Source: Oscillospiraceae bacterium
GTDB taxonomy: Bacteria > Bacillota > Clostridia > Oscillospirales > Ruminococcaceae
Assembly (NCBI GenBank): GCA_029007985.1
Contig: JAQXIW010000017.1
Location: 21,394-85,393, forward strand
Direction of reading: 5' to 3'
DNA: 64,000 nucleotides
Notes under the pieces: generated by a model
What the model was told of the DNA's origin: nothing
The model's database searches: none
What the model saw: the letters and a program-made list of their open reading frames with translations, nothing else
Translations under genes and position numbers: made by a program
In this document: piece by piece, positions 8,974-17,715 of the stretch
Layout of the letters: each line of letters begins with the position of its first letter
Position numbering within the stretch: position 1 is the first letter of the stretch

Positions 8974-10269
8974 GTGTTACAGACATTTAAGAATGCATGG
9001 AAAATTGAAGACCTTCGTAAGAAGATTATCTTCACAGCGATAGTTCTTGTGATTTATCGCTTGGGTGCGGCAATCGCCGTCCCGTTTATCCAACCGGAAG
9101 CTCTCAAGGCTATGATTTCGGCCGATAACGGCAATATGCTCGGCTATCTCAACCTTGTATCCGGCGGTGCATTTGCCAATGCCACTCTCTTTGCTCTTGG
9201 TGTAATTCCTTACATCAACTCATCCATCATCATCACTCTTTTGACAGTTGCCATTCCTTATCTGGAAAACCTGTCAAAAGAAGGTGAAGAGGGTAGAAGA
9301 AAAATCGCAAGAATCACAAGATATGTCGCCGTAGGCATCGCCTTTATAATTTCCATAGGTTACTATTTCACCCTCAGAAATTACGGAACGCTTATGTACA
9401 CAAAAGGTCTTGAAGGTTTCTTTGCGGCTGTAGTAATTATCGTTACATTTGTTGCAGGTTCACTTTTACTCATGTGGATGGGCGAACAGATAGACAAAAA
9501 AGGCATCGGCAACGGTGTTTCTCTGATTATCTTCACCGGTATTGTTTCAAGATTCCCGCAATCAGTTTCAACATTCGTCGATATGGTTAAGCGCGGCATC
9601 GACGGGGAGGTTATCAACTTCGTTCTTGTCCCTGTATTCGTTATTTTTGCCGTTGCAGTAGTTGCTTTTGCCGTTGTTCTCAATAACGCCGAAAGAAGAA
9701 TTCCTGTTCAGTACGCAAAAAGAGTTGTCGGCAGAAAAATGATGGGCGGCCAGAGCACATATCTTCCTATCAAGGTAAATATGTCCGGCGTTATGCCAAT
9801 CATCTTCGCTTCCGCTTTGGTATCCATTCCGGGTACAATCAGAGCGTTCTTCAACGTAACAAGTGAAGTATGGGTCAAGATTCTCAATGTATTCAACTAT
9901 AACGGTTTTGTATATGCCGTTGTTTACGCAGTTCTCATCGTAGTTTTCAACTACTTCTACGTAACAATGCAGTACAACCCGGTTGAAATCGCAAATAACC
10001 TGCGCACAAACAACGGCGTCATCCCTGGCTTCAGACCGGGTAAACAGACACAGGACTTTATCGCAAAGGTTATTTCAAAACTCACATTTATCGGTGCTCT
10101 CTTCCTCGTAGTTGTCGCCATCCTGCCGATTATCACAGGTAACCTGACAGGCAAGGCAATTCAGCTCGGCGGTACATCAATACTCATCGTAGTAGGTGTT
10201 GCCCTTGAGACAGCCCAGGTACTTGAGAGCCAGATGGTTATGCGCCATCACAAGGGCTTCCTTGAATAA
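8974..10269 (+). CDS. secY: Protein translocase subunit SecY
   Basis: SecY forms the protein-conducting channel of the Sec translocon in the cytoplasmic membrane. The 431-aa product starts at GTG with MLQTFKNAWKIEDLRKKI and has about ten hydrophobic segments. The conserved cytosolic loops RRIPVQYAKRVVGRKMMGGQ and GFRPGKQTQDFI are present. Its own ribosome site is weak (GAGG 5' of the GTG, partly inside rplO), which fits coupling to rplO. It is followed by adk, as in most Firmicutes. Confidence 0.98.
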   Translation: MLQTFKNAWKIEDLRKKIIFTAIVLVIYRLGAAIAVPFIQPEALKAMISADNGNMLGYLNLVSGGAFANATLFALGVIPYINSSIIITLLTVAIPYLENLSKEGEEGRRKIARITRYVAVGIAFIISIGYYFTLRNYGTLMYTKGLEGFFAAVVIIVTFVAGSLLLMWMGEQIDKKGIGNGVSLIIFTGIVSRFPQSVSTFVDMVKRGIDGEVINFVLVPVFVIFAVAVVAFAVVLNNAERRIPVQYAKRVVGRKMMGGQSTYLPIKVNMSGVMPIIFASALVSIPGTIRAFFNVTSEVWVKILNVFNYNGFVYAVVYAVLIVVFNYFYVTMQYNPVEIANNLRTNNGVIPGFRPGKQTQDFIAKVISKLTFIGALFLVVVAILPIITGNLTGKAIQLGGTSILIVVGVALETAQVLESQMVMRHHKGFLE

Positions 10270-10301
10270 TCCGATATAAAATAAATTGGAGAACAATAAT
10301 T

Positions 10302-10931
10302 ATGAACATTATATTATTAGGTGCTCCGGGTGCCGGCAAAGGCACACAGGCAGAAATCATTTGCAATAAGCTGAACATCCCGGCTATTTCAACAGGCAAC
10401 ATTCTCCGTCAGGCTGTCAAGGACGGCACGGAAATGGGCATAAAGGCAAAAGCTTTTATGGACGCAGGTCAGCTCGTACCGGACGAGGTTATCTTCGGTA
10501 TCTTGGATGACAGACTTAAAATGGATGACTGCAAAAACGGCTTTGTACTTGACGGTGTTCCAAGAACAATCCCTCAGGCAGAAGCTATTGACAACATGGG
10601 TGTCAAAATTGATATGGCACTTGATATCGAGGTCAGAGATGAGCTCATCGTCGAGCGCGTAAGCGGCAGACGAGTTTGCTCATGCGGCGCCACATATCAT
10701 GTGAAATATAACCCGAGTGCCGTTGAAGGCATTTGCGACAAGTGCGGCAAACCGCTTATGATCCGCAAGGACGACGAGCCGGCTACCGTTCTTGACAGAC
10801 TTGCCACATACCACAAACAGACCGAGCCTCTGAAAGATTATTACAGGACAAAGGGCGTTTTAGTTGAGGTTTGCGGCGAAAACAGCGTAGAAGACACAAC
10901 GGAACTCGTACTCAAGGCAATAGGTAAATAA
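10302..10931 (+). CDS. adk: Adenylate kinase
   Basis: Adenylate kinase interconverts ATP + AMP and 2 ADP. The 209-aa cytosolic product has the P-loop GAPGAGKGTQ at residues 7-16, the GFVLDGVPRT segment, and a long LID domain. The LID has cysteines as in zinc-binding Gram-positive enzymes, but the first pair is C-S-C (one residue apart) instead of the usual CxxC. The second pair is CDKC. It lies between secY and map with an ATTGGAG ribosome site. Confidence 0.97.
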   Translation: MNIILLGAPGAGKGTQAEIICNKLNIPAISTGNILRQAVKDGTEMGIKAKAFMDAGQLVPDEVIFGILDDRLKMDDCKNGFVLDGVPRTIPQAEAIDNMGVKIDMALDIEVRDELIVERVSGRRVCSCGATYHVKYNPSAVEGICDKCGKPLMIRKDDEPATVLDRLATYHKQTEPLKDYYRTKGVLVEVCGENSVEDTTELVLKAIGK

Positions 10932-10933
10932 CT

Positions 10934-11689
10934 GTGATTATAATTAAAAACGCCGACGAAATAAAAAGTTTAAAAAATGCTTGCATAATTTCTGCAGGTG
11001 TGTTAAACTATGTCGGTGAGCAAATTTGCGCAGGTATGACTACCTACGAACTTGACAAAATTATACACGATTATATTATCGCTCACGGGGCTAAGCCGGG
11101 ATTCCTCGGAATGTACGGCTTCCCCGGAAGCGCTTGTATATCCGTAAACGATGAGGTTATACACGGCATTCCGTCAAAAAAGGTAATCATCAGGAGCGGT
11201 GATATAGTAAGTGTAGACACGGGCGCATTTATAGGCGGTTTCCACGGTGATAATGCTTTCACTTATCAGGTGGGAAAGGTCAGCCCCGTTGCTGAAAAAC
11301 TGTGCCGAGTCACAAATGAATGTCTTGCTTTGGGCATTGCGGCTGCTCGCCCGGGCAACAGAATCGGTGACATCGGATATGCGGTTCAAAAGCATGCGGA
11401 AGAAAACGGCTTCTCCGTAGTCAGAGAATATGTCGGTCATGGTATCGGCAGAGATCTGCACGAAGACCCTGAGGTGCCGAATTTCGGCAGGGCCGGCAGG
11501 GGCGTGAGACTTGTGCCGGGTATGACTATAGCTATAGAGCCTATGATTACTGAGGGCTCTTGCGAAGTCAAAGTAATGTCAAACGAATGGACGGTTAAAA
11601 CCGTAGACGGCGGATTGGCTGCTCATTTTGAGCGTACAATAGCAATCGGCGCAAACGGTCCGGAAATTCTGACAAATTGGGATTTATAA
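10934..11689 (+). CDS. map: Methionine aminopeptidase type I
   Basis: This enzyme removes the N-terminal Met from nascent proteins. The 251-aa product starts at GTG and has the pita-bread fold metal ligands: the D of SVDTGAF and the D of FHGDNAFTYQ, H in VREYVGHGIGRDLHEDP, E in IAIEPMITEG, and E in HFERTIAI. No N-terminal SH3-binding extension is present. It follows adk after 2 nt and is the last gene before the long infA leader. Confidence 0.97.
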   Translation: MIIIKNADEIKSLKNACIISAGVLNYVGEQICAGMTTYELDKIIHDYIIAHGAKPGFLGMYGFPGSACISVNDEVIHGIPSKKVIIRSGDIVSVDTGAFIGGFHGDNAFTYQVGKVSPVAEKLCRVTNECLALGIAAARPGNRIGDIGYAVQKHAEENGFSVVREYVGHGIGRDLHEDPEVPNFGRAGRGVRLVPGMTIAIEPMITEGSCEVKVMSNEWTVKTVDGGLAAHFERTIAIGANGPEILTNWDL

Positions 11690-11919
11690 TCTCGGTTTGA
11701 CAGTGACATTAAGTGACTGTTATTTCTGTATGGTCAGGCTGTCGGGAGTGAATAATGCTTAACAAACTTTTGTATGGGTTTGTCCCCAAAGGGATAACTA
11801 TGCATACAAAAGTATTAAGTGTGTTTTGATTACCCCTCACACTTTACAGCGGACTGAAATGCAAATAAGTATTTCAATCGGCTAAAGACAGCCGAGAAAC
11901 AAAGATAGGAGTAATAATA
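11690..11919 (+). promoter_or_regulatory. Structured 230-nt leader upstream of infA
   Basis: This gap is noncoding and highly foldable. CTTAA (11758-11762) and CTTTTGTATG (11767-11776) pair with CATACAAAAG (11803-11812) and TTAAG (11815-11819), enclosing TTGTCCC/GGGATAA around a CAAA loop. AAGTGTG (11817-11823) can instead pair with CACACTT (11838-11844), which would compete with the outer base of the first stem. Two more hairpins follow: GAAAT/ATTTC (11856-11875) and TCGGCT/AGCCGA (11878-11895). No T-run typical of a terminator follows the main stem. A KOW/RplGB gene often found between map and infA in Firmicutes is absent. Confidence 0.6.
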
Positions 11920-12138
11920 ATGGCTAAAGATGATGTAATCGAAGTCGAAGGAACAGTTGTCGAGGCTATGCCAAACGCAATGTTCCAAGTTGAACTCGCA
12001 AACGGTCACCGTTTGCTCGCTCACATTTCAGGCAAACTCAGAATGAACTACATTCGTATTTTGCCGGGCGATAAGGTAACAGTTGAAATGTCACCTTACG
12101 ACTTAACAAAGGGGCGCATTACTTGGCGTTCCAAATAA
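11920..12138 (+). CDS. infA: Translation initiation factor IF-1
   Basis: IF-1 is a 72-aa S1-like OB-fold protein that binds the 30S A site during initiation. The start [26 protein letters not shown] and the end [13 protein letters not shown] are diagnostic. The ribosome site is a modest AGGAG nine nt before the ATG. It opens the alpha-operon block and is preceded by the folded leader described at 11690-11919. Confidence 0.98.
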   Translation: MAKDDVIEVEGTVVEAMPNAMFQVELANGHRLLAHISGKLRMNYIRILPGDKVTVEMSPYDLTKGRITWRSK

Positions 12139-12171
12139 TCACACACACAGCATTTTAGGAGGTTACGAATT

Positions 12172-12285
12172 ATGAAGGTAAAGCCATCCGTTAAACCAAT
12201 GTGCGAAAAATGCAAGGTTATCAAGAGACACGGTAAAGTTATGGTAATCTGCACAAATCCAAAACACAAACAGCGTCAGGGTTAA
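12172..12285 (+). CDS. rpmJ: Ribosomal protein L36 (bL36), zinc form
   Basis: This 37-aa gene was translated by hand: [20 protein letters not shown] and on to a KHKQRQG end. The CxxC pair, the later Cys (ICTNP) and the His of NPKHK make the C4/C3H zinc site of the zinc-containing L36. TTAGGAGG precedes the ATG. Position between infA and rpsM is invariant in Firmicutes. Confidence 0.97.
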   Translation: MKVKPSVKPMCEKCKVIKRHGKVMVICTNPKHKQRQG

Positions 12286-12315
12286 TGACAGTATAATTAA
12301 CAGGAGGTAAGATAT

Positions 12316-12687
12316 ATGGCTCGTATATCAGGTATTGACTTACCAAGAGAAAAGCGCGTTGAAATCGGCCTTACATACATTTACGGTATCGGTCTTTCAA
12401 CATCACAGAAGCTTCTCGCAGCTGCCGGCGTAAATCCGGACACAAGAGTAAAAGACCTTACAGATGAAGAAGTACAGGCAATCAGAGATCAGATAGAAGC
12501 ACAGCAGGTCGTAGTAGAAGGCGATCTCAGAAGACAGACAGCTCTTGACATCAAGAGACTCACAGAGATCGGCTGCTACAGAGGCGTCAGACACCGCAAA
12601 GGTCTCCCGGTTCGCGGTCAGAGAACAAAGACAAACGCAAGAACACGCAAGGGCGCCAAAAAGACTGTTGCTAACAAAAAGAAGTAA
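12316..12687 (+). CDS. rpsM: Ribosomal protein S13 (uS13)
   Basis: S13 is a 30S head protein contacting P-site tRNA and bridging to L5. The 123-aa product starts [21 protein letters not shown] and has the helix-hairpin-helix region and the basic end [18 protein letters not shown]. Length is normal. A strong AGGAGG site precedes it. Confidence 0.98.
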   Translation: MARISGIDLPREKRVEIGLTYIYGIGLSTSQKLLAAAGVNPDTRVKDLTDEEVQAIRDQIEAQQVVVEGDLRRQTALDIKRLTEIGCYRGVRHRKGLPVRGQRTKTNARTRKGAKKTVANKKK

Positions 12688-12703
12688 TTAAGGAGGCTAA
12701 AAA

Positions 12704-13096
12704 ATGGCAGTTAAAAAGACAACAACTCGCAAGAGAATTCAGCGTAAAAATATTGAACGCGGTGCTGCTCATATTCAGTCTACTTTTAACAACACAATTG
12801 TTACAATTACAGACGTTCAGGGCAACGCAATTTCATGGTGCAGCGCAGGCGGCCTCGGTTTCAGAGGTTCAAGACAGGCTACACCTTATGCAGCACAGAT
12901 GGTTGCAGAGACAGCTGCAAAGGCAGCTATGGAACACGGCCTCAAAACAGTTGAGGTTTTCGTAAAGGGTCCGGGTCAGGGCAGAGAATCCGCTATCAGA
13001 GCTCTTCAGGCAGCAGGCCTTGAAGTAACAATGATTAAAGATGTTACACCTATCCCGCACAATGGTTGTCGTCCACCTAAGAGAAGACGCGTTTAA
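12704..13096 (+). CDS. rpsK: Ribosomal protein S11 (uS11)
   Basis: S11 forms part of the 30S platform near the E site. The 130-aa product shows [20 protein letters not shown], the [14 protein letters not shown] segment, and the C-terminal [16 protein letters not shown]. The [17 protein letters not shown] motif is the classic S11 signature. AAGGAGG precedes it. Confidence 0.98.
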   Translation: MAVKKTTTRKRIQRKNIERGAAHIQSTFNNTIVTITDVQGNAISWCSAGGLGFRGSRQATPYAAQMVAETAAKAAMEHGLKTVEVFVKGPGQGRESAIRALQAAGLEVTMIKDVTPIPHNGCRPPKRRRV

Positions 13097-13116
13097 TACA
13101 AATAGGAGGAACTAAT

Positions 13117-13719
13117 ATGGCAAAGAATATGCAGCCAATCGCAAGACGTTGCAAGGCCTTGGGTATCTCACCGGCAGTTATGGGCTATGACAAAAAGACA
13201 ACAACTCGTAACCCTGGCAACGGCATGCGCAAAAAGCAGTCTGAATATGCTCTTCAGCTCAAAGAAAAGCAGAAGCTTAAATTTATATACGGCGTTCTTG
13301 AAAAGCAGTTTGCCGGCTATTTCGCAATGGCAGAACGCAGAGAAGGTATGGCAGGTGAAAACCTCCTCACAATTCTCGAATCCCGTCTTGACAACGTTGT
13401 ATTCCGTCTCGGCTTTGCATCTACACGCCGTGACGCAAGACAGCTTGTCAACCATGCTCACTTCACAGTAAACGGCAGAAAAGTTGACATTCCGTCATAT
13501 CAGGTTAAGGCCGGCGACGTTATCGCAGTACGCGAGCGCTCAAAGTCTTCTCCGAAATTTGCTCAGTATGCAGCAGCAGACGCTCCGCTGGTAATCGTAC
13601 CGGCTTGGCTCAGCCGCGACGCAGCTGAACTCAAAGGCACTGTGCTCCGCGCACCGGAACGCAGCGATATTGAATTCGAGGTTTCAGAACATCTTATCGT
13701 CGAGCTTTATTCTAAATAA
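13117..13719 (+). CDS. rpsD: Ribosomal protein S4 (uS4)
   Basis: S4 nucleates 30S assembly and, in Firmicutes, can repress its own mRNA. The 200-aa product has the zinc-free N-terminal region, then the S4 RNA-binding domain [34 protein letters not shown] (about residues 90-125). The C-terminal [12 protein letters not shown] is standard. It lies in the alpha operon between rpsK and rpoA; a 62-nt AT-rich spacer follows. Confidence 0.98.
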   Translation: MAKNMQPIARRCKALGISPAVMGYDKKTTTRNPGNGMRKKQSEYALQLKEKQKLKFIYGVLEKQFAGYFAMAERREGMAGENLLTILESRLDNVVFRLGFASTRRDARQLVNHAHFTVNGRKVDIPSYQVKAGDVIAVRERSKSSPKFAQYAAADAPLVIVPAWLSRDAAELKGTVLRAPERSDIEFEVSEHLIVELYSK

Positions 13720-13781
13720 TCCATCTAAGCAAATTAGCAGTTATAAAACTATTTTTAAGCTTATAATCGGAGGATTAACGA

Positions 13782-14738
13782 ATGATAGAAATCGAAAAAC
13801 CAAGAATCAAAACACGGGTTTTATCAGACGACGGCAGATACGGTAAATTTGTTGTTGAACCTCTTGAAAGAGGCTTCGGCATCACACTCGGCAACTCGCT
13901 CAGAAGAATTCTTCTTTCATCTCTTCCGGGCGTAGCCGTAACAAGCGTGAAAATCGACGGCGTTCTCCACGAGTTCACAACAATTCCGGGCGTCAAGGAA
14001 GATGTCACAGACATCATCCTCAATGTCAAGGGCATCACGGCAAAGCTTTACTGCGATGAAGTAAAGACTGTGCGTATCAACGCTGTGGGTCCATGCGAAG
14101 TAACGGCAGGCTCAATTGAGGCAGACAGTGACATCGAGATTCTTAATCCTGATTGGCACATCGCCACATTGAGCGAAGGTGCTAAACTTGTAATGGAACT
14201 CACATTCGATAAGGGACGTGGTTATGTTCCGGGCGATAAGAATAAGAAAACACAGGAATACACAACACTGGGAATTCTTCCTACAGACAGCATTTATACT
14301 CCTGTCGTAAAGGCTAACTACTCGGTTGAAAATACGCGTGTAGGTCAGATAACAGACTATGACAAACTCACACTTGAGGTTTGGACAAACGGCGTTATCA
14401 CAGCCAACGAAGCCATGAGTATAGGCGCAAGAATCCTCATCGACCATCTTGAACTCTTTGTCGGTCTCGCCGACGACGTTTCAAGACCGGTGATGGTTGA
14501 AACAGGCAAGGATGAAACAACAAATAAGGGTCTCGGAGAAATAACAATTGAAGACTTAGACCTTTCGGTCCGTTCCTTCAACTGTCTCAAGAGAGCCGGC
14601 ATCCACACTGTTGGAGACCTTGTAGGTAAATCCGAGAGCGAAATGATGAAAGTCAGAAATCTCGGCAGAAAGAGCTTTGAAGAAGTCATGCAGAAAATGG
14701 CTGCTTTGGGCTTAAAATTCCCAAAAGATGAAGAATAA
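13782..14738 (+). CDS. rpoA: RNA polymerase subunit alpha
   Basis: The alpha subunit dimer is the platform for RNA polymerase assembly. The 318-aa product has the N-terminal domain (residues 1-230) with [14 protein letters not shown], and a C-terminal domain from about residue 245 with [20 protein letters not shown] and [14 protein letters not shown], which contacts UP elements and activators. Length is normal. It has a CGGAGG site and is followed by rplQ after 14 nt. Confidence 0.98.
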   Translation: MIEIEKPRIKTRVLSDDGRYGKFVVEPLERGFGITLGNSLRRILLSSLPGVAVTSVKIDGVLHEFTTIPGVKEDVTDIILNVKGITAKLYCDEVKTVRINAVGPCEVTAGSIEADSDIEILNPDWHIATLSEGAKLVMELTFDKGRGYVPGDKNKKTQEYTTLGILPTDSIYTPVVKANYSVENTRVGQITDYDKLTLEVWTNGVITANEAMSIGARILIDHLELFVGLADDVSRPVMVETGKDETTNKGLGEITIEDLDLSVRSFNCLKRAGIHTVGDLVGKSESEMMKVRNLGRKSFEEVMQKMAALGLKFPKDEE

Positions 14739-14752
14739 AAGGAGTAACTCAC

Positions 14753-15094
14753 ATGCCAGGTACAAGAAAACTCGGTAGAACAAGTGAACACCGCAGAGCT
14801 ATGATGAGAGCAATGGTTACATACCTTCTTGAAAACGGCAAAATCGAAACAACTGTTTCAAGAGCCAAAGAAGTAAGAATTGCTGCTGAAAAAATCATCA
14901 CTCTCGGCAAAAATGATACACTGCATGCAAAGAGACAGGTATACGGCTACGTAACAAAAGAAGATGTAGCAAGAAAAGTCTTTGATGAAATTTCACCAAA
15001 ATACGAAGACCGCAACGGTGGTTATACAAGAATCATCAAAATCGGCGCTCGTCGCGGTGACGCAGCTGAAATGGCAATTATCGAACTTGTTTAA
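14753..15094 (+). CDS. rplQ: Ribosomal protein L17 (bL17)
   Basis: L17 lies near the tunnel exit on the 50S surface. The 113-aa product starts [26 protein letters not shown] and contains [21 protein letters not shown]; the end [21 protein letters not shown] is typical. AAAGGAG precedes the ATG. It is the last gene of the ribosomal cluster, followed by a terminator. Confidence 0.98.
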   Translation: MPGTRKLGRTSEHRRAMMRAMVTYLLENGKIETTVSRAKEVRIAAEKIITLGKNDTLHAKRQVYGYVTKEDVARKVFDEISPKYEDRNGGYTRIIKIGARRGDAAEMAIIELV

Positions 15095-15115
15095 TCGTAA
15101 TTGATAAATATTAAG

Positions 15116-15146
15116 AGTCCGTCTGTGTGGCGGACTTTTATTTTTA
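15116..15146 (+). terminator. Intrinsic terminator of the S10-spc-alpha cluster
   Basis: AGTCCG (15116-15121) pairs with CGGACT (15131-15136) around a short loop and is followed by TTTATTTTTAT. It lies 21 nt after rplQ. Confidence 0.85.
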
Positions 15147-15271
15147 TATAAAAAATAACATATTTTTTGTAAGATATTTAGAATTCGGTTAATATTCACA
15201 CAATAAACTTTATATTATATTCTCTATATGATATTATATATCGAGATAAATACCTAACATCAGGGGGCATT

Positions 15272-17479
15272 ATGACTGAAAAATCAGGTAAAAAGAACAG
15301 CATACAAAAGAGTATAAGATATATCATAAAAAGGGCAAAACGGGGCAGCAAGCCCCACATAGCGCTTATTGCGGGCTTTGCCGTATGTATAGTGCTTATA
15401 TTTGCGCTGTTTGTCGGCGCTGTTTTCGGCGGCGGCAAAAATGCGGCCTCCGACGGCGAAGATATGTCTCAAAACGAGCTTGATGCCGAATACAACCCGC
15501 GGGACGAGGCGCTCGACACCGACCAGCTGGGCGTCACCGTTTTGCAGGAAACAGCCGACGCCGGCAAGGATTATATAGACGAAACGCTGTTTATCGGCGA
15601 CTCCAACACCGTGCGCACAATGCTGTACGGCTACACCACATGGGACAATGTCATCGCCGCCGTATCAATGGGCGTACAGCACATTGACAATTTACAGTTG
15701 GTCTATTTCAAAGGATACAAAAATCCGATGACGGTAATTGAGGCAGTAGAAGTCTATCAGCCGAAGAGAATAATAATCACCTACGGCACCAACAATCTGT
15801 TTATGGACACCGATGAATTTATCGAGCGGTACAGAAAACAGCTCAAAAAAATATACGACGCCTATCCTTATTCCGACATTATAGTAAATGCCGTTCCGCC
15901 GCTTGACAAAGAGAGAGAAAATACCCTCCTCACAATGCAGGCGGTCGACAAAATGAATAAGGCTATTGCGGAAATGTGCAAAGAAGAGGGGTATAAGTTC
16001 CTGAACTCATCCGAGGCGCTCAAAGACCGGAAAACGGGCTTTGCCAAAAAGGATTACACGATAGGCGACGGAGTGCACCTGTCGATGAAGGGCATGGAAG
16101 CTCTTATGAACTATATCACCACCCACGCCTACATAACGGAAGACACCCGCCCGAAGCCGTTGAAGAAAGTACCGGCAAGGGACGAGACGCCGACGGGTAT
16201 CATCACCGAAGACCCGATTGCCGTCCGCGGCACAAGAATAACGATAAATTTTGTGTCCTCCGACACCGAATTGGGAAAAATCAGCGGTGAAATTCAGCAA
16301 AAGGTCAAGAGAACGCTGTCAACAACAGAGGTCATTGCGGAGCCTGCGACGGAAAACGGAGGCATTTTCACCGGCTGGAGCTGTGACTACGAGGGGCTGT
16401 CTTCAAAATCCGATGAAAAAATCAAATTCACCGTGCCGAAAGTCGATGAAAATGTCACGGAAATTACAGTCACCGCAAATTTTGCAAAGGCGAGCATAAA
16501 CATTAAAAAGGATTCCGAAATAGTAAACAGCATTTCGCTCAACAGCGGCGAGACCGCAATTCTCAACGCGGCGATTGTCGGCAATTTCCAAGGCGACAAG
16601 ACTGTCGAGTGGGAGAGTGAGGACAAAACCGTGGCCACGGTCGACAAAAACGGCGTTGTAAAGGCTGTTTCCGGCGGCACGACAAAAATATATGCGTCTA
16701 TTTGCGAGGGCAAAATTTACGCCTATACGACAGTCACCGTAAAACAGGCTTTGGAATCAATTTCAATTTCCGGCGATTCGGGTATGAAGCCGGGCGCGAC
16801 TGCACAGCTTAAACTTGTTCTGAATCCGGAGGGCGCAAACGCCAATGCCGACGACGCTGTATGGAGTTCCGACAACGACAGCGTGGCGACGGTCTCGCAA
16901 AGCGGTCTTGTAACCGCAAAGGGCGAAGGCACGGTCACAATAACCGCAAAACTTGACAAGCATGAGGCAAAGCACAAAATAACCGTGACGGCGTCAAAGC
17001 CGCTGCAATCAATACAAATTTCCGGCAACACAACCCTTGAAATCGGTGAGTACACACAGTTGACGGTCACATTTACACCGAGCGACACCACCGACAGCAA
17101 GAGCGTAAAATGGTCGTCCTCCGACACTTCCGTCGCAACGGTAACAGAGGGTAAGGTCACCGCCGAAGGGGCCGGAACGGCGAAAATCAAGGCTGTGTCC
17201 GGCAACTGTGAGGCGGAGATAACAATAACCGTCAATGCGGCGCCTACGCCGCCGCCTCACACTCACGAATGGACGGAAACAGCCAGAGTCGAAGCCGGCC
17301 CGGGCACAGACGGCTCGGTCACTTATTCCTGCACTTGCGGAGAGACAAAGACGGAGATTATACCGGCGTTGCCTGTGATAGAAGAGCCGCAGCCGAGCCG
17401 GGAGCCGCCTGCCGACCCTACTCCTGCACCGCCGGAACGGCAGGATCCTCGGCCGCGGCGGCCGGATAGCGTAGAGTAA
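15272..17479 (+). CDS. Membrane-anchored SGNH hydrolase with Ig-like (Big2) domains
   Basis: The 735-aa product has a short basic cytosolic tail and one membrane segment at about residues 30-53, so most of it should be outside the cell. An SGNH/GDSL-type domain follows: GDSN at 109-112 (block I), YGTN at 171-174 (block III), and D266-x-x-H269 in GDGVHLS (catalytic dyad). After it come an InlB-repeat-like segment (about 315-405), three Big2 Ig-like domains (about 408-490, 491-575, 576-655), a CTCGE-containing segment near 663-695 and a proline-rich tail. There is no LPXTG motif. Substrate is unknown; SGNH enzymes of this type often act on acyl groups of wall or secreted polymers. The gene is richer in GC than the ribosomal block and stands alone, with a GGGGG-type ribosome site. 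Confidence 0.8.
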   Translation: MTEKSGKKNSIQKSIRYIIKRAKRGSKPHIALIAGFAVCIVLIFALFVGAVFGGGKNAASDGEDMSQNELDAEYNPRDEALDTDQLGVTVLQETADAGKDYIDETLFIGDSNTVRTMLYGYTTWDNVIAAVSMGVQHIDNLQLVYFKGYKNPMTVIEAVEVYQPKRIIITYGTNNLFMDTDEFIERYRKQLKKIYDAYPYSDIIVNAVPPLDKERENTLLTMQAVDKMNKAIAEMCKEEGYKFLNSSEALKDRKTGFAKKDYTIGDGVHLSMKGMEALMNYITTHAYITEDTRPKPLKKVPARDETPTGIITEDPIAVRGTRITINFVSSDTELGKISGEIQQKVKRTLSTTEVIAEPATENGGIFTGWSCDYEGLSSKSDEKIKFTVPKVDENVTEITVTANFAKASINIKKDSEIVNSISLNSGETAILNAAIVGNFQGDKTVEWESEDKTVATVDKNGVVKAVSGGTTKIYASICEGKIYAYTTVTVKQALESISISGDSGMKPGATAQLKLVLNPEGANANADDAVWSSDNDSVATVSQSGLVTAKGEGTVTITAKLDKHEAKHKITVTASKPLQSIQISGNTTLEIGEYTQLTVTFTPSDTTDSKSVKWSSSDTSVATVTEGKVTAEGAGTAKIKAVSGNCEAEITITVNAAPTPPPHTHEWTETARVEAGPGTDGSVTYSCTCGETKTEIIPALPVIEEPQPSREPPADPTPAPPERQDPRPRRPDSVE

Positions 17480-17637
17480 TACGATACCCCCGCGGTGAAG
17501 ATAATATTGACCGTGAAATTAAGGGCTATTCATTGCACTTTGATTTAAGGATATTTTTCATCACCGTTATCATCAAAACCGTAAACTTTCCACGCTGACC
17601 GATGTTCTCAAAAGGACATAAAAACAACGCATAAACA
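17480..17637. other. Noncoding gap between convergent genes
   Basis: No credible ORF, promoter or RNA gene is seen in these 158 nt between the SGNH protein and the shared terminator. A short pair of CACCG/CGGTG words exists but makes no convincing stem with a T-run. Confidence 0.5.
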
Positions 17638-17710
17638 AAACGGCATTTATTGTCCAAAACCCGACTCAATCAACTTATCGGGCTCGGACGACAAATGCCG
17701 TTTATTTATT
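17638..17710. terminator. Bidirectional terminator (SGNH gene / mtaB)
   Basis: A long hairpin forms from AAACGGCATTT (17638-17648) and AAATGCCGTTT (17693-17703), with inner GTCC/GGAC and CCCGA/TCGGG pairs. A T-rich run (TTTATTTATTTTG) follows on plus and an A-rich run precedes it, so it can stop transcription from both sides. Confidence 0.85.
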
Positions 17711-17715
17711 TTGTT

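Noticed and set aside
17269..17469. Frameshift at the C-terminus of the SGNH/Big2 protein
   Set aside because: An alternative frame is open here, but both frames are of biased composition and no family end is known to compare. There is no direct evidence of a shift.
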